From positions 26,349-90,348 of the forward strand of contig JAKCPI010005310.1 in assembly GCA_023213315.1 (NCBI GenBank): a stretch of 64,000 nt of DNA, written 5' to 3'. The notes under the pieces were generated by a model. It saw only the letters and a program-made list of their open reading frames with translations. It was not told the origin of the DNA and ran no database searches. The stretch comes from Euborellia annulipes. Lineage: Eukaryota > Arthropoda > Insecta > Dermaptera > Anisolabididae. Numbering within the stretch: the stretch's first letter is position 1; each line of letters opens with the position of its first letter. This document shows, piece after piece, positions 10,127 to 20,305 of the stretch. The position numbers were made by a program, and so were the translations under genes.

Positions 10127-10777
10127 AAACGTCGAAATATTGGATTAGTCATCGGAATTTTTTCTGCATTTATCTCGAAAACAACAAAATTGTTAAATTT
10201 TTATCCAAGTTATGAACCAAATACCAGTCAAAATAATATGAGATTTTATTTAATTTTAATAAAATATTTAATATACACTTTAACGGAAGCGAAATGTCTA
10301 TTATCGCATTTTCAAATATGTCTCGATTATCCGATAGAAAATGAAGATTTAATACAACTTTTTAAACATTTAAACCTTCTCACTTCGTTAACGATTGTCT
10401 CAACGAGGTTTGATCATGAAATGATTTCTTTATTTTTAATAAGTTGTCCCTTTTTAAAGGAATTGAATTTGATAGTTAAGAAAAATGAGATTCTTTCGGA
10501 CGCCTTTGGTACAATATGGCCAATACATAATTTAATTGAAATTTTAAGAATTCGAATAGGCACAATTGTAACGCCTGATGTTATAGCGTTAATTCGTTCG
10601 AAATTTCCTAATTTACAAAGTTTAGATGTGGGACTATATATGGAATATAAAATTCAGTGACGTTTATAATATTATTTTTTTTATATTGTATTATAGATAA
10701 AACGAAAGAGAATTACACTTGAAAATCTTATTATTTTTTTATTTTTTTTTCCTTTATTCCTCCAAAATTTCCTGAAG

Positions 10778-10885
10778 ATGAAGAGGATGCAGCCAATAAT
10801 AAATAAAAAGCATCTATTTTGTTAACACTCTTTATTTAGGAACGTTTCGGCTATGATCAAGAAAGCCATCATCAGCCCTTTAAGC
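10778..10885 (-). mobile_element. Half foldback hammerhead element (element j)
   Basis: Single arm of the hammerhead family on the minus strand: core, then CCTAAATAAAG, a TTTTTATTTATTATT run and the TGGCTGCATCC terminal motif, ending about 60 nt after the cleavage site. No opposite arm was found nearby. Confidence 0.65.
10838..10878 (-). ncRNA. Hammerhead-like ribozyme motif
   Basis: Minus strand: exact CTGATGA (10869-10875), GAAAC (10844-10848), and the cleavage triplet GTT (10841-10843). Stem II is GGCT/AGCC, four pairs with a long loop. Stem I is GGG with CCT, two Watson-Crick pairs and one G-U. The core is intact but the stems are short. Confidence 0.6.
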
Positions 10886-11758
10886 TAGCTACTCGTATAC
10901 ATGCCCCCCCCCCCGGCACCCCCTAGTTACGCCCATGCCTCTCCCCCTAAAGCGTTAAGTAATATGTAAACAACCCCTAAGGTATTTATTTAAAATTTAT
11001 ATAACATTCGTTTATTTAATAAAAATTGGGAGTGCGGAGATTGCTAATAAAGAGAAATAAAAAAAAAAACTGTTTGAAAATTTTATATATACAGATAAAA
11101 GGGAAAATTTCAAAGAATATAGAAAGATGATCCTTTTTACTATCATTTGATTGGTTGAACGGATGGTTAGATTAAAGAAAAAATATATTTTTAATTATTC
11201 AATTTTAGTTGCATGTGAATATTCTCTAGGAAATTCTAAGCTCATTACAAAAAATCCGATGCGAATTGAATGCGCCGTTTCCGAGTTATAGACATTTGAA
11301 TATCAAAGATTTTATTCATTTTCAATGCTATTTATTTAGGCCTCTTAGATTGGCCAAAGGAGGGGGAGGGTCGCGGGCGCCAGGCTCCCCCACCCCTCCG
11401 CTCTGATTGTCGCCAGGCGCCCTCCCCCCTCGTTTCTAAGAAATATTATTTATCTTTTTAAAAACAATAATTTAATAGCTTTTAAGTCAATTTTTTTTTT
11501 TGACATTTGGAAGAATTATAAAAATTGAAAGAGAAAAAGAAAATTAATTAAGCAGTCAGAGAATATTGCCAAATAAATGATAGTTATATATTTAGTTAGA
11601 TGTAAAATCTTTCAATTGTTTATCATCACATGGGTGTTAAATTTTATTTGAACACAAGCGATATTTCGATCTTGTAGTTAAATATCAAAGTGTAAAATTT
11701 AATTTAGATTAAATGATTTGAGTACTTCAAACAAATTTCACAAAATATTACTAATGGT
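10886..11758. other. Intergenic with C-rich transposon scraps
   Basis: A C run plus CTAGTTACGCCCATG at about 10902-10937 looks like a broken hAT-MITE end. A C/G-rich piece at 11340-11430 shares ATTGTCGCCAGGC with 4608-4621. The remainder is AT-rich and unique. No gene seen. Confidence 0.45.
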
Positions 11759-11817
11759 TGATGAGGAGCTCAATGAGGAAAGGCAGCCAGCATAAATAAA
11801 AACTTTTATATTATTTC

Positions 11818-11856
11818 ATCGACGTTTCGGAAGCTCGTCGCTTCCATCTTCAGGAC
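11818..11856 (-). ncRNA. Hammerhead-like ribozyme motif, left arm of element d
   Basis: CTGAAGA (11847-11853), GAAAC (11824-11828) and GTC (11821-11823) on the minus strand. Stem II GGAAGC/GCTTCC is six perfect pairs. It is the mirror of 12221-12259. Confidence 0.7.
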
Positions 11857-12220
11857 CTATGGCCATCAAATAATATTTTATTTTTATAAACATTTAATAT
11901 TTTTCTCTATTTATTAATACTAACTTTCTAAGAATTTTAATGTTAATTTTATATAGTAAAGACATCGATTAAATTCTTTTAGTCTATCTTGGTCGGCGTT
12001 TGAGACTGTTACTCACCTGGACAGCCTATATAATTATAAAATCATACAATTGTTAAATATTTGTTAAATATTATGCACAACATACATTTTATGAACATTT
12101 GTTGTGTGTATTTTATAATGTTCTCCATCTCAATTTCGACAATTATTTCGTAAGATTTTATACTACATTCTGTATATTTTTCTAATTTGTCTAATAATAA
12201 AAAATATTTGATGGCCATAG

Positions 12221-12259
12221 GTCCTGAAGATGGAAGCGACGAGCTTCCGAAACGTCGAT
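12221..12259 (+). ncRNA. Hammerhead-like ribozyme motif, right arm of element d
   Basis: CTGAAGA (12224-12230), stem II GGAAGC (12232-12237) with GCTTCC (12243-12248) and loop GACGA, GAAAC (12249-12253), GTC (12254-12256). Stem I is GTC 12221-12223 with GAT 12257-12259, two pairs and one G-U. Predicted cleavage after 12256 leaves 63 nt to the element end. Confidence 0.7.
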
Positions 12260-12422
12260 GAAATAATATAAAAGTTTTTATTTATGCTGGCTGCCTTTCC
12301 TCATTGAGCTCCTCATCAATCATCACCACAGCCATTTCTATTCTTCAATGAAATATTACTAATGTACTTTTTAAAGGTGCATCTAAATAATTGATTTATA
12401 TGAATTTTAATCTAAAAAAGTG

Positions 12423-12683
12423 GCCCTCGGGGCTTGGCGTAGAGGTTAGCGTGCTAACCTCATATACCAAACCTCGCGGGTTCGGACCCCAGGCAGTCCG
12501 ATGATTTTATTTAAGCCAATTGGATACCAAATGACTTAAATAAGAATGCCTGGACCCCATATATGTATATTAAATCAATAACGGTTATCGTAAATGTCTC
12601 TTATATGGCCTGAGTTGCCGAAAAGACAGTGTGAATGTGTGTGTGAGTGTGAGTGTGAATGAGAAAAAAAGTGTGAATCTTAA
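12423..12683 (+). repeat. SINE A, full length reference copy
   Basis: tRNA-derived head with A box TGGCGTAGAGG (12435-12445) and B box GGTTCGGACCC (12479-12489). Then a body with a small hairpin around TTGGATACCAAATGACTTAA, the core block ATGGCCTGAGTTGCCGAAAAG (12606-12626), and a degenerate TGTGTGAATG tail ending in A-rich DNA. Pol III transcription and LINE-mediated mobilisation are known for such families and are inferred here. Confidence 0.9.
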
Positions 12684-12701
12684 AAGTAAAAGATTTAAAT
12701 T

Positions 12702-13052
12702 CGGTTACCATGGCAAACATTTCACCTGCCTTTCCTATGAAGAACAAGAATAAAATGGCCTTCAGAAGATTTCAACGGCAAAATGAGAATATACATTTTA
12801 AAGAGCATCTAAAAAATAATTGATTTATTTATTTAAAAAAAAAAAAAATCGTTAGAGTGAATTTTGAGAAAATCGAAAAAACTAAAAAACTACATCAGTA
12901 AAGTACTAGTACTCTTTGGTAGATTTTGTTTAAAAGCTTATTTCCACGTCTCAGGGGTGTGTCTAACTTAAATATAAAATTTCACCCTCCTAGCTCAATT
13001 CCTTCATGCTTAAAATTGAACACACATAGGCAAGAGAATGTAAAAAAAAGGG
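12702..13052 (+). repeat. Family H, 3' truncated in places
   Basis: Landmarks GGTTACCATGGCAAAC, GAGAATATACATTTTAAAG, AGTACTAGTACTC and CCTCCTAGCTCAATTCC are present. The usual CATGTCGCGAAAACC and later block is deleted, and the copy ends at a degenerate GGCAAGAGAATGTAAAA. Confidence 0.75.
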
Positions 13053-13138
13053 GGGCCGTGAGATATTTATTTGGTTACGAACGGGGCCGCGACTCAAAAA
13101 GTTTAACAAGAACTGAACTAAAGGTCTAAAGGGATGGA

Positions 13139-13565
13139 TTTTATTATTTAGTATATTTATGAGAAATAAGCATCTCTTTGATTGAGGATAAAATATTTTG
13201 AAATTTTATTTTTTCTCAAAGGATTGAATTCTTTATAGATAAATATGGTCTTTTATTCTTATAGTTAAAAAAAAGTTTCGAATAAAATTTTATAAAAGCA
13301 ATAAAAGATGAAATCAATCACTTTGTCAATAATTTCAAATGCTGGGAGAGGATCAATTTGTTTTTTCTAATTCGATCTGCGCCCGGAGTGCAGCCAGGGA
13401 GCCTCGCTTCACTCTCGTCTAGGCTTTTTTTCACGCGCAGATTCGCTTTTCGAAAAATCTCTCTATCTCTCTTATTTGTCGTTGGATTTGTGGAAAAATG
13501 CAAAACTGGTCTTTTCAATCAATTATAAAGCTATAGACATTTTTTTATTTAACTACGACCACATA
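13139..13565. repeat. Inverted dispersed repeat, copy 2, first part
   Basis: Reverse complement of about 175-603, cut at 13565 by the hAT element 13566-15485 and continued at 15486-15669. Confidence 0.85.
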
Positions 13566-15485
13566 CAGGGCCGTAGCCAGAAAATAATTTCGGGGGGGGT
13601 TTGATTTGGTGGAACAGTAGAAAATCATAAAATCGTTTTAATAAAATAAATAAAATGGTGTTACTTATCATATATATTTATTAGAAAACCATTACCAGAA
13701 TTTTGTTTGTAGTGATTGATTAACTATTATGTTGTGTATAACAACAAAGGGTCATTCCACGTCAAATCAACCAAAAAAATAAAAAATTTTCACCCATAAT
13801 CTCAGATTTTTATGAAACTTGGTATGTTTGTTCTATATATAAAGATAAGTAACAGGACCAAATTTCAATTTTTTATCTCACTTAGTTTTCGAGTTATGGC
13901 ACTTTAAAGTTTTGATTTTTTCACCTTCCGCGGCTTGGCTAATGCCAAACAAAATGTGACATCGAAGAGAAAATAATTTCTCATTTGCTTATTTGACACC
14001 CAATCTTGATGAAATTTTTTTGGTAGGTTCTTTAAACAATAAGGAATTAGAAAAAAAATATATCACGAATCTATGCTAATCCTAAAATATAAAAAAAAAT
14101 TCATATTGTTGATTTTTTTTTAGTTTTGAAAACGCAAACATGGTTTAGCGCTAAAGCCAATATCTCCAAAAGGGAATGAGATATTCAAGAAATTTTTTTT
14201 TCTAAATAATCTGCATGAAATGAGCTTCAATTTAGTAAAATAAAAATTTTCTGTATTTTGTTCCCTCTATTTCTAAAGTCCATTGCAAGTTTCAATATAT
14301 AGTTTTACATGCTAAAAAAGGTTTCAAGGGCAAAATGAAAATATACATTTTAAAGAGCATCTAAAAATTAATTGATTTATGAATTTTAATAAAAATCGTT
14401 GCAGCAAATTTTGAGAAAATTGGAAAAAACTGAAAAAGTACATCAGTAAAGTACTAGTACTTTTTGGCCGATTTTGTTCAAAAGCTTATTTTGAGTGTCC
14501 AGGAGGGTACCTAACTTAAATATAAAATTTCAACCTCCTAGCTCAATCCTTTCATGATTTCAAATGGACACTGTGTGTGTGTCTGCTTAAAACTGTACAG
14601 ACGAAAACACAATCAATTTAATTGAAAGCATATTTAAGTTAGGTACCCTCCTGGACACTCAAAATAAGCTTTTGAACAAAATCGGCCAAAAAGTACTAGT
14701 ACTTTACTGATGTACTTTTTCAGTTTTTTCCAATTTTCTCAAAATTTGCTGCAACGATTTTTATTAAAATTCATAAATCAATTAATTTTTAGATGCTCTT
14801 TAAAATGTATATTTTCATTTTGCCCTTGAAACCTTTTTAACATGTAAAACTATATATTGAAACTTGCAATGGACTTTAGAAATAGAGGGAACAAAATACA
14901 GAAAATTTTTATTTTACTAAATTAAAGCCCATTTCATGCAGATTATTTAGAAAAAAAAAAATACTTGAATATCTCATTCCCTTTTGGAGATATTGGCTTT
15001 AGCGCTAAACCATGTTTGCGTTTTCAAAACTAAAAAAAAAATCAACAATATGAATTTTTTTTTATATTTTAGGAATAACTTAGATTCGTGATATATTTTT
15101 TTTCTAATTCCTTATTGTTTAAAGAACCTACCAAAAAATTTCATCAAGATTGGGTGTCAAATAAATAAATGAGAAATTATTTTCTCTTCCACGTCACATT
15201 TTGTTTGACATTAGCCAAGCCGCGGAAGGTGAAAAAATCAAAACTTTAAAGTGTCATAACTCGAAAACTAAGTGAGATAAAAAATTGAAATTTGGTCCTG
15301 TTACTTATCTTTATATATAGAACAAACATACCAAGTTTCATAAAAATCTGAGATTATGGGTGAAATGGCCTGGTTGAACTGACGTGGAATGACCCCAAAG
15401 TAAGACGGGCGCACTAAAATAAATATCTTTTTTTATTTCGGGGGGGGATCAATCCCCCTTGATCCCCCCCCTGGCTACGGCCTTG
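13566..15485. mobile_element. Non-autonomous hAT element (1920 bp) carrying a palindrome
   Basis: TIRs CAGGGCCGTAGCCAG on the left and CTGGCTACGGCCTTG on the right, with an exact 8-bp duplication ACCACATA at 13558-13565 and 15486-15493. G and C runs lie just inside both ends. No transposase frame. Nearly all of the interior is the separate palindromic element 13749-15395. Confidence 0.9.
13749..15395. mobile_element. Large palindromic element, copy 1
   Basis: Arms 13749-14522 and 14631-15395 are near-perfect inverted copies around a spacer of about 108 bp. The ends are GGGTCATTCCACGTCA and its complement. CAAA occurs on both sides (13745-13748 and 15396-15399), a possible 4-bp target duplication. 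The inner third of each arm is family H sequence (AGTACTAGTACTTTTTGG and neighbours). No coding frame. Superfamily unassigned. Confidence 0.85.
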
Positions 15486-15669
15486 ACCACATAAAATGGG
15501 GGTTTATTTATTGCCTTTTGCATCTTTAAATTTTAACTGCCTCTTTCATTATCCTAATTTATTGTTTTTTAATTAAATAAACACATTTAGGCCTTGATAT
15601 TGATTGAATAACTTAGTATATAATTTATTCAAGCAAAAACAATAAAATTTTAATCTCAAAACGTTCTGA
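15486..15669. repeat. Inverted dispersed repeat, copy 2, second part
   Basis: Continuation of copy 2 after the hAT insertion, reverse complement of about 1-184. It begins with the right target duplication ACCACATA. Confidence 0.85.
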
Positions 15670-15700
15670 AAATGATTAAAAATCTATTTTCCAAATTTAT

Positions 15701-17379
15701 TTTGCATTCCACGTCAGTTCAACCAGGCCATTTCACCCATAATCTCAGATTTTTATGAAACTTGGTATGTTTGTTCTATATATAAAGATAAGTAACAGCA
15801 CCAAATTTCAATTTTTTATCTCACTTAGTTTTCGAGTTATGGCACTTTAAAGTTTTGATTTTTTCACCTTGCGCGGCTTGGCTAATGCCAAACAAAATGT
15901 GACATGGAAGAGAAAATAATTTCTCATTTATTTATTTGACACACCAATCTTGATGAAATTTTTTGGTATGTTCTTTAAACAATAAGGAATTAGAAAAAAA
16001 ATATATCACGAATCTAAGTTAATCCTAAAATATAAAAAAAAATTCATATTGTTGATTTTTTTTTAGTTTTGAAAACGCAAACATGCTTTAGCGCTAAAGC
16101 CAATATCTCCAAAAGGGAATGAGATATTCAAGAAATTTTTTTTTCTAAATAATCTACATGAAATGGGCTTTAATTTAGTAAAATAAAATGTTTGTGTATT
16201 TTGTTCCCTCTATTTCTAAAGTCCATTGCAAGTTTCAATATATAGTTTTACATGTTAAAAAGGTTTCAAGGGCAAAATGAAAATATACATTTTAAAGAGC
16301 ATCTAAACAATAATTGATTTATGAATTTTAATAAAAATCGTTGCAGGAAATTTTGAGAAAATTGGAAAAAACTGAAAAAGTACATCAGTAAAGTACTAGT
16401 ACTTTTTGGCCGATTTTGTTCAAAAGCTTATTTTGAGTGTCCGGGAGGGTGCCTAACTTAAATATAAAATTTCAACCTCCTAGCTCAATTCTTTCATGAT
16501 TTCAAATGGACACTCTGTGTGTGTCTGCTTAAAACTGAACACAGACGAAAATTCAATCAATTCAATTGAAAGTATGAAAGGATTGAGCTAGGAGGTTGAA
16601 ATTTTATATTTAAGTTAGGCACCCTCCCGGACACTCAAAATAAGCTTTTGAACAAAATCGGCCAAAAAGTACTAGTACTTTACTGATGTACTTTTTCAGT
16701 TTTTTCCAATTTTCTCAAAATTTCCTGCAACGATTTTTATTAAAATTCATAAATCAATTATTGTTTAGATGCTCTTTAAAATGTATATTTTCATTTTGCC
16801 CTTGAAACCTTTTTAACATGTAAAACTATATATTGAAACTTGCAATGGACTTTAGAAATAGAGGGAACAAAATACACAAACATTTTATTTTACTAAATTA
16901 AAGCCCATTTCATGTAGATTATTTAGAAAAAAAATTTCTTGAATATCTCATTCCCTTTTGGAGATATTGGCTTTAGCGCTAAAGCATGTTTGCGTTTTCA
17001 AAACTAAAAAAAAATCAACAATATGAATTTTTTTTTATATTTTAGGATTAACTTAGATTCGTGATATATTTTTTTTCTAATTCCTTATTGTTTAAAGAAC
17101 ATACCAAAAAAATTTCATCAAGATTGGGTGTCAAATAAGCAAATGAGAAATTATTTTCTCTTCCATGTCACATTTTGTTTGGCATTAGCCAAGCCGCGGA
17201 AGGTGAAAAAATCAAAACTTTAAAGTAGCCATAACTCGAAAACTAAGTGAGATAAAAAATTGAAATTTGGTGCTGTTACTTATCTTTATATATAGAACAA
17301 ACATACCAAGTTTCATAAAAATCTGAGATTATGGGTGAAAATTTTTTATTTTTTTGGTTGATTTGACGTGGAATGACCC
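15701..17379. mobile_element. Large palindromic element, copy 2, opposite orientation
   Basis: Second copy of the palindromic family, with arms about 15706-16498 and 16573-17379. Its left end matches the right end of copy 1 (CAGTTCAACCAGGCC version) and its right end matches the left end of copy 1 (TTTTTTTGGTTGATTTGACG version). The two elements therefore lie tail to tail, 305 bp apart. The left terminal bases are TTTGCATTCC instead of GGGTCATTCC, so this end is altered. Confidence 0.85.
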
Positions 17380-17567
17380 TATAGGAAATTAACATTGTTT
17401 CTATGCGAAGATAAGGTGGAAAGGGAATTTAAAAAGAGTAGAGAGAGACGATAATGTTTGCAAGTGAGAGAGAGACATATATGTTTTCTTTGAAACAATT
17501 AAAGACACAAATAAATTTAAAAAAAAATGGGAATTTAAATAATAATTGATTTTTAATCTAATAAAAA
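17380..17567. other. Short unique spacer
   Basis: Unique AT-rich DNA with a GA-rich patch (17435-17475). Nothing further seen. Confidence 0.4.
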
Positions 17568-18070
17568 GAAAAAGATTTAAATTCCGTTACCATGGCAACC
17601 ATTTCTACTTTCCTATGAAGAACAAGAGTAAAGTGGTCTTCAGAAGATTTCAACGGCAAAATGAGAATATACATTTTAAAGAGCATCTAAAAAATAATTG
17701 ATTTATGAATTTTAAAAAAATCCTTGGAGGGAATTTTGAGAAAATCAAAAAAAACTGAAAAAGTACATCAGTAAAGTACTAGTACTTTTTGGCCGATTTT
17801 GTTCAAAAGCTTATTTTGAGATTCTTCAAAGGTACCTAAGTTAAATATAAAATTTCAATCCGGTAGCTCAATTCCTTCATGCTAAAAAAATGGGTCCACA
17901 CACACAGCACACACACACACACACAGACCAATTTGCGAGACCCACTTTTTTTGGACTCAGGGGACCTCAAAACATGTATATCCATCAAAATCTGGACATC
18001 GAATTTTTGACATGATCGCAATACTTTCTCTCTCTATATATTTCATATATAGGGTACGAGAAAGTAAAAA
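17568..18070 (+). repeat. Family H, nearly complete 3' half
   Basis: Runs from TTCCGTTACCATGGCAACC to the terminal palindromic AT stretch and GGTACGAGAAAGTAAAA. It contains a short CA microsatellite at 17894-17922 where other copies have the ACACAGACAGACC motif. Confidence 0.85.
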
Positions 18071-19320
18071 TACCGCGTGGAAGAAGCTTATTGAAACGTC
18101 CTCGGTAAAATTACAAATAAATAAATAAATCTATACGTTACTAGCTCAAAATGGGCTCAGAGCCGAAGGGGATAATTAAAAAAATAAATAAATAAAAGAA
18201 AACTTTTTAGATTTAATGATTTAACTGATTAAAAATGATGGTGTCTGAATAGGGAAATAAGTAGCCAAAAATTAAGCCTCCTGCTGATTAATAAATTTCA
18301 AATCAACATGACTGCAGTTGGCTATTAATAAAAAGCCACAACGCATGTATTTGTAGCCCTATAACGTGCCTAATGGCAATTCAATGTTCCCATTTGACTT
18401 ATTTTGAGATCACATCACACACAACTTGTCTATATGCATTGTTCCTTTTTAATAATCTCCTGCATTCAATAATCTATTATTGATTACGACGAAAATGATA
18501 GCTTGTTCGGTTCGGAACGTCTTGGAATTTGTTAGGCATCAGAAGGTTTGAATTGACCGTTCTTGACTTATTTTAATAAATTTGTTATTTATAGAACTGA
18601 TGGCATGGGCAGAGAAGGGGGGAGGGGGGTCGACATATTTATCTCCCACTTCGATACAATCATGGATGCGAAATTTAGCAAGTATAAGCTTATTAATTAG
18701 AATTTTGAGAAAATAACTTCCAAAATCGGATCCATTTCTCATAATAGTTTTTATTAAGACATGTCTAGAATTAAGATGGTGACATAAAAATATTAAGACC
18801 CGAGGGACGCAAATGGGCAATAAGTGAGAGGGAGAATTTAAGGAAGAGGTCCACCAAGTGGCAATGAAATCATCTCGAGGTGGGTTTATTTGGTTAAAGA
18901 GATGGCGATAAGAGCACCCCAAGGCCAAGGGTGTCGAAAGAGACCCCGTCCAAGGGCTAGAAATGATCGTAGAGCTAACTTACGGACTTTATGGCTGTAC
19001 CAAATGGTTGAAAATGCAGGAGAAACTTACCTGGAAAAAAAGAGAAAAAATTCATTAGTCTGTTATCTCTGGCATAAATGAATTATTATTATTATCTAAG
19101 GAAAATTGGAAAAAATTATTTTATTGAAATAAATAAATAAAATACTGTAGTACTTGTAAATTAAAAAAAAAAATACTCTTATTATTAAGTAGATTTTTTT
19201 TAAATTTGATTTTAATTATTCTATCCAATTTACTATTTACTGTAATGCGAAATATAAATAAGTTTTTAATTAAATTCCTTAATATATTACAAGAAAAAGT
19301 ATAGGACAAATCATCATTGA
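18071..19320. other. Unique DNA, no supported gene
   Basis: Mixed AT-rich sequence. A less AT-rich block at about 18760-19000 is open in two frames (18539-18928 minus, 18890-19081 plus). Neither has recognisable domain features, so no gene is called. Confidence 0.45.
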
Positions 19321-19329
19321 CTATGTCAG

Positions 19330-19429
19330 GGTTTGTGTATGAATATATATGTGTATGTATATGTGCATGTGTGTGTGTGTATGGATGTGTGAACATGTAT
19401 ATATGTATGTATATGTATATATATGTGTG

Positions 19430-19485
<56 letters not shown>
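19330..19485. repeat. Compound TG/TATG/TA microsatellite
   Basis: Interrupted TATG and TGTG repeats passing into an uninterrupted TA tract of about 48 bp (19435-19482). All overlapping open frames are artefacts of this composition. Confidence 0.95.
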
Positions 19486-19487
<2 letters not shown>

Positions 19488-19868
19488 TTGCTAGGGTCAG
19501 GTCGCGTAAGGTAATAAGTTTTATATGCTTCTCGGCTCTCGAGACGTTTCGAGATATTTTCAATGTTCACACAGTTCGTATCGGTAATTAGCATAGAGGT
19601 AGTCGTTATATACAGCATATGGTCACATGTAAATTTTATATACTGAATAGGCCTCGAAGCGTTCATGAGAATATTTCCTCTCATGAACGCTTCGAGGCGT
19701 ATTCATTATATAAAATTTAGTATGTACATATGCTGTATATTAACTGACTACCTTTATGCTAATTTTCGGTACGGACTGATGATGAGACATTAAATGGATA
19801 TCTCGAAACGTCTCCGGACTCGAGGAAGCATATAAAGGCTTGTTTGATTTGGGTTGACCTGCCCTATC
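19488..19868. mobile_element. Foldback element with hammerhead (element i)
   Basis: Inverted arms meet near 19670 at CTCATGAACGCTTCGAGG and its complement. The outer ends are CTAGGGTCAGGTC and GACCTGCCCTATC. Both arms contain CTCGAAACGTCTC, but only the right arm has the whole CTGATGA core. The left arm is diverged there. It abuts the TA microsatellite. Confidence 0.85.
19772..19816 (+). ncRNA. Hammerhead-like ribozyme motif, well formed
   Basis: Exact CTGATGA (19776-19782), stem II GAGA (19784-19787) with TCTC (19801-19804) extended by AT/AT beyond one mismatch, GAAAC (19805-19809), GTC (19810-19812). Stem I is CGGA 19772-19775 with TCCG 19813-19816, four perfect pairs. Predicted cleavage after 19812 leaves 56 nt to the element end. 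Confidence 0.75.
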
Positions 19869-20127
19869 AAAATCCATTACATTCCACAGCCACCAAATCT
19901 TATTTTATATATATATATATGTATATGTAATTTTGGAATGTTTTAATAATAATATTTTTTAACATCTATGTAAAAATCAAACTAAGAAAACTTAATGTAA
20001 CATCATGCTTTTTATGTAAACACTTGCTTTGATAAATGTGACTGACTTCATCGAAATGAGTAAAAATGGCGGGAAAACTTTGAATCTAACTTCACAGGAA
20101 TGCTTACAGATGGCGCTGACGTCGCTG

Positions 20128-20165
20128 TATATAAAGAGGCAAGCAACGGACATGACAGTTAGTTC
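20128..20165 (+). promoter_or_regulatory. Candidate TATA/initiator core promoter
   Basis: TATATAAAG at 20128-20136 follows a CRE-like TGACGTCG. About 28 bp downstream is ACAGTTAGTTCA, an arthropod-like initiator. It lies about 60 bp upstream of a GAAACGTTG element relic (20220-20300), so it may be a promoter inside a retroelement end. No transcript evidence. Confidence 0.35.
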
Positions 20166-20194
20166 ACTTGAGTCGGAGAAAGTGCACAGTGCTT

Positions 20195-20305
20195 GATAAC
20201 GGCTGCAGAATAAGCAGTTGAAACGTTGTACAGTATTTATATATTTTTAATAAATATTTAATACAAAAATGTGGTCTATAATTAAAAACTCTCCTAATAA
20301 CATCA
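20195..20305 (+). repeat. Degenerate hammerhead-family relic
   Basis: CTGCAGA, then GCAGTTGAAACGTTG and TACAGTATTTATATATTTTT followed by CTCTCCTAATAA. The same phrase recurs at 21903-21980. The catalytic core is not intact (CTGC instead of CTGA). Confidence 0.5.

Larger units (their letters stand above)
9544..10660 (+). pseudogene. LRR-like protein gene interrupted by a hAT element
   Basis: The reading frame starts at ATG 9544 and runs 57 codons to the hAT insertion. It resumes in the same frame at 10127 and ends at the TGA at 10658-10660. Ignoring the 404-bp element and one copy of its 8-bp target duplication, the two parts join without a frameshift into about 234 residues. The C-terminal half has leucine-rich repeat spacing, for example LISCPFLKELNL and KFPNLQSLDVG, typical of the LRR half of F-box/LRR proteins. 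I see no certain F-box in the N-terminal half, although residues about 18-50 resemble a short helical lead-in. As it stands, the frame meets TAG at 9715-9717, the first bases of the element. A run of TTTTTCAG upstream suggests an intron, so this may be a terminal exon. LRR family assignment is moderate. The exact orthologue is not recognised. It may have been a pseudogene before the insertion, or the element could be spliced out. Confidence 0.7.
11759..12319. mobile_element. Foldback element with two hammerheads (element d)
   Basis: TIRs of about 120 bp (11759-11880 and 12200-12319). The outer ends are TGATGAGGAGCTCAATGAGG and its complement, followed by the GGCAGCCAGC motif. Each arm holds an intact hammerhead core directed outward. 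The central 320 bp is AT-rich and partly unique. No coding. Confidence 0.9.

Noticed and set aside
18539..19081. Overlapping open frames of 129 (minus) and 63 (plus) residues
   Set aside because: No domain, no codon-level sign of selection visible, and the two overlap at their ends. I could not choose either as real.
19121..19684. Four open frames rich in Tyr/Ile/Cys/Val/Thr/His
   Set aside because: Translations of the TA/TG microsatellite and the adjacent foldback arm.
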